The translations under genes and the position numbers were made by a program. This document shows positions 40,912 to 51,092 of a stretch of DNA of 64,000 bases, in pieces; position 1 is the stretch's first letter, and each line of letters begins with the position of its first letter. Under the pieces are notes generated by a model that did no database searches, was not told the DNA's origin, and worked only from the letters and a program-made list of their open reading frames with translations. Origin of the DNA: Alphaproteobacteria bacterium (GTDB taxonomy: Bacteria > Myxococcota_A > UBA796 > GCA-2862545); contig JACKET010000001.1 in assembly GCA_020632875.1 (NCBI GenBank), forward strand, positions 496,001-560,000, in the 5' to 3' direction.

Positions 40912-41607
40912 CTACGGAGATCCGGTGTCGCCCGTGGCCCCCGTGCCCGCCGCTCCGGTGTCGCCCGTATCGCCCGTGGGGGACGAGAGCCCCGTGTCGC
41001 CGGTCTGCCCGGTCGGGGACCCCGAGTCGCCCGTGTCGACGGCGCATCCGCCGGGGCTCGGGACCGTCGTCACGGTGAGGTCGTAGGTGTTGCAGGACCC
41101 GAGCGACACCGCCCAGACCTCGACGTAGGCGTACCACGCGGCCGGAGTGGCGCCCCCGTTGCAGGCCACGGCGGTCTCGTCGGCCGCGAAGCTCGCGCCC
41201 GGAACGCCCGTCAGCGTGCCCGTCTCGTCGAGGATGTAGACGTCGATGTCGGCGACGAGCGGGTCGTGCGCGACCTGCACGCGGACCTCGTGACCCGCCG
41301 GCACCTCGATGCTCCACCAGTCGGGGTCGCCGATCTGGACCCACAGGCCCGTCCCGCCCGTGGTCGCGACCGCGGACGCCTGGTCGTCGTTGTCCTCGAA
41401 CGCGTCTTCGCCGCAGCCGCCGCCGGTCTCGGAGCCGGTGTCGGTGTCGGTGTCGGCGTCCGAGTCGGCGTCGGCGTCGGCATCCGCGTCGGAATCGGTA
41501 TCGGTGTCGGTGTCGGTGTCGGCCGGCGAGTCGGTGTCCCCGGAGGGCGTACCCTTGCTCTTGCAGCTCACCAGGACGGCCAGCACCGCCAGCACGTGCG
41601 TCCGCAT
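40912..41607 (-). CDS. Lipoprotein with Asp-rich repeats and pre-peptidase-like (PPC) domain
   Basis: 231 residues. Signal and lipobox in MRTHVLAVLAVLVSCKS, then alternating Asp-Thr/Asp-Ala repeat (residues 24-60). The core DAFEDNDDQASAVATTGGTG...GDPDWWSIEVPAGHEVRVQV and DIDVYILDETG is the bacterial pre-peptidase C-terminal (PPC) beta-sandwich pattern. The tail is Gly-Thr-Asp-Ser-rich (TGDTGLSSPTGDTGDTGAAG). Secreted or surface-anchored; no enzyme motif. The DNA encoding the Asp stretch is a hexamer-type repeat (41430-41530). Convergent with the membrane protein gene, 4 bp apart. Confidence 0.8.
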   Translation of the reverse strand: MRTHVLAVLAVLVSCKSKGTPSGDTDSPADTDTDTDTDSDADADADADSDADTDTDTGSETGGGCGEDAFEDNDDQASAVATTGGTGLWVQIGDPDWWSIEVPAGHEVRVQVAHDPLVADIDVYILDETGTLTGVPGASFAADETAVACNGGATPAAWYAYVEVWAVSLGSCNTYDLTVTTVPSPGGCAVDTGDSGSPTGQTGDTGLSSPTGDTGDTGAAGTGATGDTGSP

Positions 41608-41642
41608 CGCTCCTCCTCTCCCCACGCTACCCGATCCGCTCG

Positions 41643-41655
41643 TATAGTGGGGGCC
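41643..41655 (+). promoter_or_regulatory. TATAGT -10 box of the leaderless potassium-channel gene
   Basis: TATAGT (41643-41648) ends 7 bp before the ATG at 41656, with no Shine-Dalgarno between. This matches the spacing seen at 19321, 22178 and 61050, so the transcript probably begins at the start codon. No clear -35 hexamer was found. Confidence 0.5.
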
Positions 41656-42726
41656 ATGCCGTCCGTCCCCCCCGACCCGTTGCGCCTGGTCACCCAGCGC
41701 GCCCTGCGTGCGATCGGCCTCTTCGGCGGCGTCGTGGGGGTGGGCGTCGTCGGATACCTGTGGCTCGGCCAGGGGCGGTGGACGGCCGGTGACGCGCTGT
41801 ACATGAGCGTCATCACGCTCTCGACGGTCGGCTACGGCGAGACGCTGGCGGGCATGGACGAGGTGCCCGGCGCGCGGGGCTTCACGATGGCCCTCATCCT
41901 GTGTGGCACGGGCACCCTGCTGTACCTGACCTCGGCGCTGACGGCGTTCGTCGTCGAAGGCGATCTGCAGGGCGGCCTCCGGAGGCGGATCATGAGCAGG
42001 CGGATCGAAGCGATGCACGGGCACACGGTGCTCGTGGGGCTCGGCGCGACCGGCAGCCACGTGGCGACCGAGCTGCGCGAGACGGGTCGCGAGTTCGTGG
42101 TGGTCGAGCGCAACCCCGAGAAGGTCGACCGCGTCCGCGAGGAGTGGCAGGGCATCGAGCCCCTGTACATCATCGGCGACGCGACCGACGAGGACGTGCT
42201 GCGCAGGGCCGGGCTCGAGCGCGCCGACGGGCTGATCGCGGCCCTCACGGACGACCGCGACAACTTGTTCGTCGTGTTCACGGCGCGCGCCATGAAGCCG
42301 GAGCTGCGGATCATCGCGAAGACCGTCGACCCGCAGAACCGCGCGAAGATGGAGCGCGCGGGCGCCGACGCCGTCGTCAGCCCCGCGCTGATCGGCGGCA
42401 CCCGCATGGTGTCGGCGATGCTGCGGCCCTACGAGGTCGGGTTCTTCGACGAGATGATGCGCGACCACGCCGACCCGCACCGCATCGTCGAGATCGAGAT
42501 CCCGAACGGCTCGCCGGCCATCGGCAAGACGCTCAACGAGGCCGGCGTCCGGATGCACAGCGATGCGCTCGTCATGGCGGTCCGCGACCGCCACGGGCAC
42601 CTCCGCTACAACCCGAGCGCCGGCTTCGTCATCGAGAGCGGCCTCACCCTGGTGGTGCTCGTCCGCGCGGCCGACTGCTCGGCCCTCCGCGAGGACCTCG
42701 GCGCTCAGCCCCGCCCGTCGGTCTGA
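41656..42726 (+). CDS. Single-subunit potassium channel with TrkA-N and TrkA-C domains
   Basis: 356 residues. Two membrane helices flank a pore loop with the filter STVGYGE (near residues 56-62, TVGYG). A cytosolic Rossmann RCK/TrkA-N domain follows, starting HTVLVGLGATGSHVATEL (GxGxxG) with the acidic residue after strand 2 in VVVERNPE. A TrkA-C-like domain begins near 275 (IVEIEIPNGSPAIGKTL). This is the classic MthK/Kch-type ligand-gated K+ channel controlled by NAD(H), nucleotides or calcium. Membrane-embedded homotetramer in the family. Leaderless start. Confidence 0.92.
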   Translation: MPSVPPDPLRLVTQRALRAIGLFGGVVGVGVVGYLWLGQGRWTAGDALYMSVITLSTVGYGETLAGMDEVPGARGFTMALILCGTGTLLYLTSALTAFVVEGDLQGGLRRRIMSRRIEAMHGHTVLVGLGATGSHVATELRETGREFVVVERNPEKVDRVREEWQGIEPLYIIGDATDEDVLRRAGLERADGLIAALTDDRDNLFVVFTARAMKPELRIIAKTVDPQNRAKMERAGADAVVSPALIGGTRMVSAMLRPYEVGFFDEMMRDHADPHRIVEIEIPNGSPAIGKTLNEAGVRMHSDALVMAVRDRHGHLRYNPSAGFVIESGLTLVVLVRAADCSALREDLGAQPRPSV

Positions 42727-42739
42727 TTCTTTTTTCGGG

Positions 42740-43657
42740 TCAGAGCAGGCGATCCATCGCGCGGACGACGGGGTGCTGGCGGCCCAGGCGCTTCGCGACC
42801 TCGGCCCGGGCGGCCTCCATGCGGGGGAAGCCGTCGAGCATCTCGCCGTTGTCGACCTCCATCCGGCCGAGCTCGAAGCGCGTGATCCACGTGTCGAGGT
42901 GGTCGGGCCCGAACGCCTGCTGCGTGGCGAGGAAGGCGGACTGCATCTCGGTGAGGGCGCGGGGGAAGTCGTCGGCGCGGTGCAGCGCCTGGGCGAGGGA
43001 GTAGCGGCAGCCCGCGACCAGCGCGCTCTCGGCCGGGCACGTGGCGAGCCAGATCCCGAGCGCCCGCTCGTGCATCGCGACGGCGACGAGCGGATCGCCA
43101 TCCTTGCGCGCGAGGGCCCCCGCGACGTCGAGCGCCTCGGCCTCGAGCACCGTGCCCGGACCGTGCTCCTGGAACGCGGCGTGGGCGCGCTCCGCGAGTG
43201 CACGCCCCACGCCGAGGTCGCCGGAGTCGGCGATGCAGCGCGCCAGCTGGAGGTCGGCGATCGCCACCCAGCGCGGATCGCCTCCCTCGGCAGCGTCGCG
43301 CGCCCGGGCCGCGAGCTGGGTGGCCACCGCCGGGTCGCCGGAAGCCCGCGTGACCTCCGACCGGGTGACCAGGACGAGCAGGTCGCCGCTGTCGTCGAGC
43401 AGGATGGCCTTCGCGCGGGAGGGCTCGCCGCTCGCCAGGGCAGCGAGGGCGTGCGCGACGCGGTGGTGCGGGGTGTCGCGCCCGAGCCCCACGAGCGCCT
43501 CCCGCGCGGCCTCGGGGCGGCCCAGGGCCACGCGGGCGCGCACGAGACCGATGCGGGCCGCGTCGTCTGCGTCGGACCGCTCGAGCCGCGCCACGGCTTC
43601 GACCTCGGCGCGCACGGGCTCCCCGGCGAGGAGGAGCTCCGCCACGGTGTCGCTCAC
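42740..43657 (-). CDS. Tetratricopeptide-repeat protein
   Basis: 305 residues from a GTG at 43657 that overlaps the murB stop (GTGA). It is built of helix pairs typical of TPR_12 repeats (AALASGEPSRAKAILL, VAIADLQLARCIADSGDLGVGRALAERAH, GCRYSLAQALHRADDFPRALTEMQSAF, LGRMEVDNGEMLDGFPRMEAA). No signal peptide or membrane segment. The end, RAEVAKRLGRQHPVVRAMDRLL, resembles the tails of myxobacterial kinase-associated TPR domains. Likely protein-protein interaction; coupled to MurB but a functional link is not evident. Confidence 0.78.
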   Translation of the reverse strand: MSDTVAELLLAGEPVRAEVEAVARLERSDADDAARIGLVRARVALGRPEAAREALVGLGRDTPHHRVAHALAALASGEPSRAKAILLDDSGDLLVLVTRSEVTRASGDPAVATQLAARARDAAEGGDPRWVAIADLQLARCIADSGDLGVGRALAERAHAAFQEHGPGTVLEAEALDVAGALARKDGDPLVAVAMHERALGIWLATCPAESALVAGCRYSLAQALHRADDFPRALTEMQSAFLATQQAFGPDHLDTWITRFELGRMEVDNGEMLDGFPRMEAARAEVAKRLGRQHPVVRAMDRLL

Positions 43658-44607
43658 GGGCTCCAGCCGGACCAGTCGCCCGCGAAGTGCACCTCGCGCA
43701 CGAGCTGGACTCCGAATCGCGACGCCACGGCATCCTGGACGTGCTCGATGACGGCGCGGATGTCGGTCGCCGTCGCATCGCCCGTGTTCACGATGAAGTT
43801 CGCGTGCTTCTCGGAGACCTGGGCGCCCCCGATGGTGAAGCCCTTCAGCCCGGCCGCTTCGATCAGCCGGCCCGCATGGTCGCCATCCGGGTTGCGGAAC
43901 GTGCTGCCGCAGCTCGGCTGGTCGATCGGCTGGGTGGCCTTGCGCCGCTCGAGGTGGGCCTCGATGTGGTGCCGGCTCGCCTCGGGGTCGGCGTCGGTGA
44001 GCCGGAATCGCGCGGACACCACGATGGTGTCGGGCGGCAGGACGGCGGTGCGGTACGCCATGGCGAGCGCTTCGGCCTCGAGCAGCGCGAGCGACCCGTC
44101 GGGCTGGACGATCTCGACATCCACGAGCGCGTCGACCACCTCGCCGAGGCTGGTGCCCGCGTTCATCCGCACCGCGCCGCCGACGGTGCCCGGGATGCCG
44201 GCGAACAGCTCGAGCCCGGTCCACCCGTTCTTGAGCATCCGCCCCACGAGCACGGTGAGCTTGAGCCCCGCGCCGAGCACCAGCGCCTCGGGACCGGCGT
44301 AGATCCGCGGCTCCGTCGCGGGCTCCTCCTCGATCTGGGCGAGCGAGCCGCCGAGCCGCACCACGATGCCGCGGATGCCGGCGTCGGCCACGAGCAGGTT
44401 CGACGCGTTGCCGAGCACGAACAGCGGGCACCCGGTCTCGGTGGCGATGCGCCGCACGAGGCAGGCCGTTCGGAGGTCGTCGGCCTGCACGAGCGCGTCG
44501 GCGGTGCCGCCCACCCTCCACCACGTGCGCTTCACCAACGGCGCGTCGAGCTGCACGGCGACCCCGGCGTCGTCGAGCGCTTCGAGCGTGGCTTCGGGCA
44601 GGGTCAT
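43654..44607 (-). CDS. murB: UDP-N-acetylmuramate dehydrogenase MurB
   Basis: 317 residues from the ATG at 44607 (MTLPEATLEALDDAG). FAD-binding motifs WWRVGGTADALVQADD and FVLGNASNLLVADAGI; GIPGTVGGAVRMNAG (flavin loop); substrate-binding Tyr in MAYRTAVL; SCGSTFRNPDGDHAGRLIEAAGLKG with the catalytic Ser; and the C-terminal Glu context VQLVREVHF. MurB reduces UDP-GlcNAc-enolpyruvate to UDP-MurNAc with NADPH in peptidoglycan synthesis, in the cytosol. Length fits a type I/II intermediate MurB. Divergent from the NAD-binding gene with a 46-bp gap. Confidence 0.93.
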   Translation of the reverse strand: MTLPEATLEALDDAGVAVQLDAPLVKRTWWRVGGTADALVQADDLRTACLVRRIATETGCPLFVLGNASNLLVADAGIRGIVVRLGGSLAQIEEEPATEPRIYAGPEALVLGAGLKLTVLVGRMLKNGWTGLELFAGIPGTVGGAVRMNAGTSLGEVVDALVDVEIVQPDGSLALLEAEALAMAYRTAVLPPDTIVVSARFRLTDADPEASRHHIEAHLERRKATQPIDQPSCGSTFRNPDGDHAGRLIEAAGLKGFTIGGAQVSEKHANFIVNTGDATATDIRAVIEHVQDAVASRFGVQLVREVHFAGDWSGWSP

Positions 44608-44653
44608 GTCTCGCGCAGTATCATGGCCTCCCGATCCGGGGGAGGAGTCCCGA

Positions 44654-45442
44654 ATGTTCGTCATCGGCGCGGGCCGCATCGGCACGTCGCTCAAGAAGCG
44701 GTCCGAGGCGCACGACATCGACGTCGAGCTCGTCACGCGCACCGAGGGCTGGGATCGGCTCGAGTTCGCGGTCCCCGGCGACCCCATCGTCGTGGCCGTG
44801 CGCAACGACGACCTGCTCGAGGTCATCGAGCGCGTGCCCGACTACCTGCACGACGATCTCGTGTTCATCCAGAACGGCCTCTTCCGCGCGTTGCTCCGCA
44901 ACAACGGGCTGATGAACGCGACGCGGGGGCTCGTGTACTTCGCGGCGCGCGAGCGCGGCGGCGCGATCGAGCCCGGCGGCACGAACTGGTTCTGCGGCCC
45001 GCACTCCCTGACCATGGCGCGGTGGATGGCCGTGATGGGGCTGCGCGGCCGGTCGGTCGACTGGGCGCGGTTCAGCTACTTCGAGCTCGAGAAGCTCACC
45101 TGGATCTGCACGCTCGGGCCGCTGTGCGAGAAGTACGACCTGCCCGTGGGTGAAGTGGTCGAGAAGCACGCCGACGAGCTGCGGGCGGTGGTCGACGAGT
45201 TCCAGTCGTTCGGGCGAATCGAGTTCTCGGTGCACCCGAAGGCCGACTACCTGTTCGACCGCGTCGTCGAGTACAGTCGTTCGATCCCTGGTTTCCGCGC
45301 GGGCGTGAAGGAGTGGGAGTGGCGCAACGGCGCCGTGCTCCAGACCATCGTCGAGCACGAGGCGACGATGCCGCTGCACGTCAAGCTCCTCACCGACGCC
45401 GGCCACGGCGCGAAGGTGCCGGAGTCGCTCGTCGTCCGCTGA
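44654..45442 (+). CDS. NAD(P)-binding protein related to ketopantoate reductase fold
   Basis: 262 residues starting MFVIGAGRIGTSL, a GxGxxG-type dinucleotide fold with the first strand at the very N-terminus. The pattern VVAVRNDDLLEVIERVP and DDLVFIQNGLFRALL resembles the nucleotide domain of 6-phosphogluconate/ketopantoate-type dehydrogenases (VKSYD.., QNG). The C-terminal half is helical (YFELEKLTWICTLGPLCEKYDL). The substrate-binding Lys of PanE is not clear, so substrate is unknown. SD GGAGGAG lies 6 bp before the ATG. It is followed by the R2 palindromic repeat. Confidence 0.7.
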   Translation: MFVIGAGRIGTSLKKRSEAHDIDVELVTRTEGWDRLEFAVPGDPIVVAVRNDDLLEVIERVPDYLHDDLVFIQNGLFRALLRNNGLMNATRGLVYFAARERGGAIEPGGTNWFCGPHSLTMARWMAVMGLRGRSVDWARFSYFELEKLTWICTLGPLCEKYDLPVGEVVEKHADELRAVVDEFQSFGRIEFSVHPKADYLFDRVVEYSRSIPGFRAGVKEWEWRNGAVLQTIVEHEATMPLHVKLLTDAGHGAKVPESLVVR

Positions 45443-45490
45443 CGGCGCTCCGAGCAGCGCCGAGCTGGGTCCGCATCACGCAGACCCACT

Positions 45491-46174
45491 TCGCTGTGTC
45501 GGAAGGGATCGAGCCTCGAGCGTCCCACGGCATCACGCAGATGACGCAGAAGGACGCAGATGACGCAGAAACGCCGCCGTCACGGGTCGCGCGTCCTCGT
45601 TTCCCCGGGCACCTCTGATGGGGATGAACCGCCAGGACCGCCAGCGTCCACCGGTGACGTCAGGGCTGTCGAGGGACGTCTCCGTGTTCGGGTCGACGGA
45701 GCGGGCCTTCTTACGGACCGGATTCGGCACTCACCAGAGCAGGCCGGCATTTCGGGCCTGCTCGGGTGATCTTGCTTCGGTCCCAGGCCGAATATCGACA
45801 GATTTCAGTCGTTGAAGCTGCGCAAAACGTGGATCCGCATCCAGTGGGGCCGTCGCCGTCGAGCGTCTTCGCGTCCCCGGGGCGCCGTCGACAGGGATTG
45901 CACGGCCAGCACCGCCAAGGACGCCGAGGTCCACGTGCAGCGTTCGGGTGTCGTGAGGGACGCCTCGGTGTTCGGGTCGAGAGAGAGGGCCTTCTCGCGG
46001 ACCGGATACGGGACTCACCAGAGCAGGCGGGCGTTTCGGGCGGACTGCCATCGCTCTTGGGGAAACGAGGACGCCCGACCCGCGACGGCCTGATTTCTGC
46101 GTCATCCGCGTCCTTCTGCGTCATCTGCGTGATGCCCTGAACGCTCGAAGCTCGACCCCTTCCGACACAGAGCG
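45491..46174. repeat. Palindromic repeat element R2 with 116-bp inverted ends and an internal direct repeat
   Basis: Inverted ends: 45491-45606 matches the reverse complement of 46059-46174 at close to 90% by eye, including the CGCAGATGACGCAG block shared with R1. Internally, 45671-45757 and 45955-46041 are direct copies (about 85% identical, both containing GGACCGGAT and ACTCACCAGAGCAGG). ACTCACCAGAGC-like words also occur in R1 (about 21590). No transposase or convincing gene; the element fills the 807-bp gap between the NAD-binding gene and the convergent MaoC-type gene. Confidence 0.85.
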
Positions 46175-46249
46175 CTGTGGCCCGCTGTGGCCCGCTGTGC
46201 GAGACCCGGGGATCGGCAACGCTGTCGGCTCCGAGCCGGCTGACGCCGA

Positions 46250-47257
46250 TCACCGGCGCAGGCCGGCTTCCGTCGGCACGAGCTCCCAGTAGTCCATGTC
46301 GAGCGCGATGTGCGGCAGGTACCGCTTGCCCTCGGTGATGAGCGGCCGCTCGTCGCCCTTCGGGTCGTGGTTGCGGAACAGGAACAGGCGGAACCGCACG
46401 ACCCCGAGCAGGGGCGTCAGGTTCTGGGTCGCGGCGACCTGCGACATCGCGTAGAGCCGATCGCCCTCGCGCAGCGCGTGGGGCGTGCGGAACGCGTTGA
46501 TCGCGCGCAGCCCGATGCGGTCCTCCACGCCGTCGTGCGCGAGCGCGTAGGCGATCCCGACGACCTGGGCGAGCGGCGCCGCGGCGTGGGGATGGCCCGG
46601 ATCCTGGTGGCGCGCGTCGGTCTGCCGGAACCACCGCGCGAACCGGGTGATGTCGCCAGCCGCCACCGTGTGCGTCGGCCCGTGGTGGATGGTCTCGTGC
46701 TCGAGGTAGTCGTCGAACGCGAACCGCCCGCCGGTCTCGTGCCGCGGGGAGGCGATGACGTCCCGTGAGTACAGCTCGGTGACCGGGACGTGGTCGGACA
46801 GCGAAGGCAGCATGTCGGCGGCGTGCCGCGATTGCCGGTGCTTCTTCGGCACGCGGAACCACGTGACGTACGACACGACCACCCCGCGTACGTCGCGGCC
46901 CGCGACGCGCACCCACACGACGCCCGTGTCGCGATCGGGGTCTTCGCGCAGGCCGATGACGCGCGCCGTGGTGTTGAGCGTGGCGCCGACCTCGACAGGG
47001 CGGTGCATGACCACGCTGGTCGCGCCGAGCTCTTCCTGGGTGCGGCCGTGCACGTCGCGCGACACCTGGCCGTGGGTGAACGCGAACACGAGCAGCGGGT
47101 GCACCTCGCGGCCCGTGCCGTACCGCGCGATCGGATCGCCGGTGAACCCGATCCACGCGGCGCGATCGGCGTCCGTCACCGTGCGCGGACCGGCGCACTC
47201 GAGGCGCATCCCGACCTGGAAGTCCTCGTAGAACCTGCCGCTGCTGCCCTTACCCAT
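46250..47257 (-). CDS. MaoC-type hot-dog dehydratase
   Basis: 335 residues from the ATG at 47257. Two hot-dog halves are visible. FYEDFQVGMRL near residue 10 and VTDADRAAWIGFTGDPIARYG is the MaoC-like N-terminal half. The second half contains FDDYLEHETIHHGPTHTVAAGDITRFARWF and HPHAAAPLAQVVGIAYALA. The pattern resembles beta-methylmalyl-CoA/mesaconyl-CoA dehydratases and (R)-enoyl-CoA hydratases, which act on CoA thioesters via an Asp-His pair. The exact substrate is unclear. The start overlaps the end of the next minus-strand gene upstream by 8 bp. Confidence 0.75.
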   Translation of the reverse strand: MGKGSSGRFYEDFQVGMRLECAGPRTVTDADRAAWIGFTGDPIARYGTGREVHPLLVFAFTHGQVSRDVHGRTQEELGATSVVMHRPVEVGATLNTTARVIGLREDPDRDTGVVWVRVAGRDVRGVVVSYVTWFRVPKKHRQSRHAADMLPSLSDHVPVTELYSRDVIASPRHETGGRFAFDDYLEHETIHHGPTHTVAAGDITRFARWFRQTDARHQDPGHPHAAAPLAQVVGIAYALAHDGVEDRIGLRAINAFRTPHALREGDRLYAMSQVAATQNLTPLLGVVRFRLFLFRNHDPKGDERPLITEGKRYLPHIALDMDYWELVPTEAGLRR

Positions 47258-48467
47258 GGCGTGCCCCCGCCGATCGGCGGCGCGCGAATCCCGCGAGGCC
47301 GGCCAGCAGCGCCCATCCTGGCACACCGGGCGCGCCCACACAGCCGCACCGACGCGCCCGCGGCGCTCCGCCGTCGCCATCGGTGTCGGGAGGCGGATCG
47401 GTGTCGGGGAGCGCGTCGGTGTCCGTGTCGGGCGGGACATCCGTGTCGGGCGGGACATCCGTGTCGGGCGGGACATCCGTGTCGGGCGGGACATCCGTGT
47501 CGGGTGGATCGGTGTCGGGCGGGTCGGTGTCCGGGACCGATCCCGTGTCCGCCGTGGGAACCGAGCCCGTGTCCGCGGCCATGCCGGTGTCGCCCGTGGG
47601 CGTGGGCCCGCCCGTGTCGGCCGTCGGGACCGGGGGAGCCCCGCAGACCCCGTCTCCATCGGGGTCTCCGAGCGCATCGTCGCCCACGCACAGGTCGAAG
47701 GTGTTGCAGACGCCGTCCCCGTCGTCGTCGTCCGCCCCGACCGGGTCGAACACGCACGCGTCCTCGTCGTCGAACAGCCCGTCGTCGTCCTCGTCGCGGC
47801 CGATCTCGACGACGAACGCCCGGACCACCTGGGGCGACGCCGTGAGCCCCGTCGAGCCCGTGAACCCGACGTGGACCGTGCTCCCGGCCTCGGCCTCGAC
47901 GTCGACCGGGACGGAGAGCAGCGGCGTGGCGGGCCGGGTGCCCGTGGACGCGAGGTACACGTCCATCACCCCCGAGGGCTTCGACCACACGATCCAGGCC
48001 CAGGTACGCGTCGATTCGAGCGGGAAGGGCGCCTGGGCGGTGCCGAGCATCGCGCCCGCGGCATCGCGGACGCCGACGTGGTTGTCGGACGGATCGCCAG
48101 CGCTCTGGTCGGTGTCGAGCTCGACGAACACGCCGGAGAGCCCGCCCGCACCGAGCGAATCGAAGCCCGTGCCGAGTGCGGCGGGGCCGTCGCCCTGGAT
48201 CCCGAACGTCAGGCCCTCGGCGGCGCCGGGCGCCACGTCGAGCTCGACCTCGATGCGCGTCACGGGCGTCAGGACGAACCCGGTCGGGAACCACGCCGCG
48301 CCAGACGAGACCGCCGCGCTGCCCACGAGCTCGAGGCGACACAGCGGCGTGGTGCCTCCGATGAACGCGTCGCCCACGAGCGTGAGGTCGGGCGAGAAGC
48401 AGAACCGCTGCGGCGTCCACTGGTGGGTGTCGTGCGCTGCCGCGAAGCCGAGCAGGGCGAGGAGCAT
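47250..48467 (-). CDS. Secreted lectin-like protein with TSP3 and DTDPPDT repeats, MYXO-CTERM
   Basis: 405 residues. Signal MLLALLGFAAAHD. Residues 20-215 are a legume-lectin-like beta sandwich (FVELDTDQSAGDPSDNHVGV, TWAWIVWSKPSG, VHVGFTGSTGL). A Ca-binding TSP3-type segment (DEDDDGLFDDEDACVFDPV, DDDDGDGVCNTFDLC) follows. Next is a low-complexity linker of VPPDTD units encoded by an 18-bp tandem repeat (four copies at 47425-47496). The C-terminus RRCGCVGAPGVPGWALLAGLAGFARRR is MYXO-CTERM-like. Smallest of four related neighbours; surface display is expected. Confidence 0.85.
   Translation of the reverse strand: MLLALLGFAAAHDTHQWTPQRFCFSPDLTLVGDAFIGGTTPLCRLELVGSAAVSSGAAWFPTGFVLTPVTRIEVELDVAPGAAEGLTFGIQGDGPAALGTGFDSLGAGGLSGVFVELDTDQSAGDPSDNHVGVRDAAGAMLGTAQAPFPLESTRTWAWIVWSKPSGVMDVYLASTGTRPATPLLSVPVDVEAEAGSTVHVGFTGSTGLTASPQVVRAFVVEIGRDEDDDGLFDDEDACVFDPVGADDDDGDGVCNTFDLCVGDDALGDPDGDGVCGAPPVPTADTGGPTPTGDTGMAADTGSVPTADTGSVPDTDPPDTDPPDTDVPPDTDVPPDTDVPPDTDVPPDTDTDALPDTDPPPDTDGDGGAPRARRCGCVGAPGVPGWALLAGLAGFARRRSAGARHG
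47425..47496. repeat. Eighteen-bp tandem repeat, four copies, in the lectin-like gene
   Basis: Exact GTGTCGGGCGGGACATCC units at 47425-47442, 47443-47460, 47461-47478 and 47479-47496 on the plus strand. On the coding strand each encodes one PPDTDV-type hexapeptide of the linker. Identical copies imply recent expansion or ongoing slippage and hence linker-length variation. Confidence 0.9.
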
Positions 48468-48491
48468 GGCGTCATCCTCGCACGGCTGCCG

Positions 48492-51047
<2,556 letters not shown>

Positions 51048-51092
51048 GCTCTGAGATGCCCCGTTCGGATGCGGCTCGCCACCCGCAGGGCC

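Noticed and set aside
45491..46174. Insertion sequence with terminal inverted repeats
   Set aside because: Inverted ends are long, but no transposase-like frame or target duplication was seen in 0.7 kb; listed as a repeat element only.
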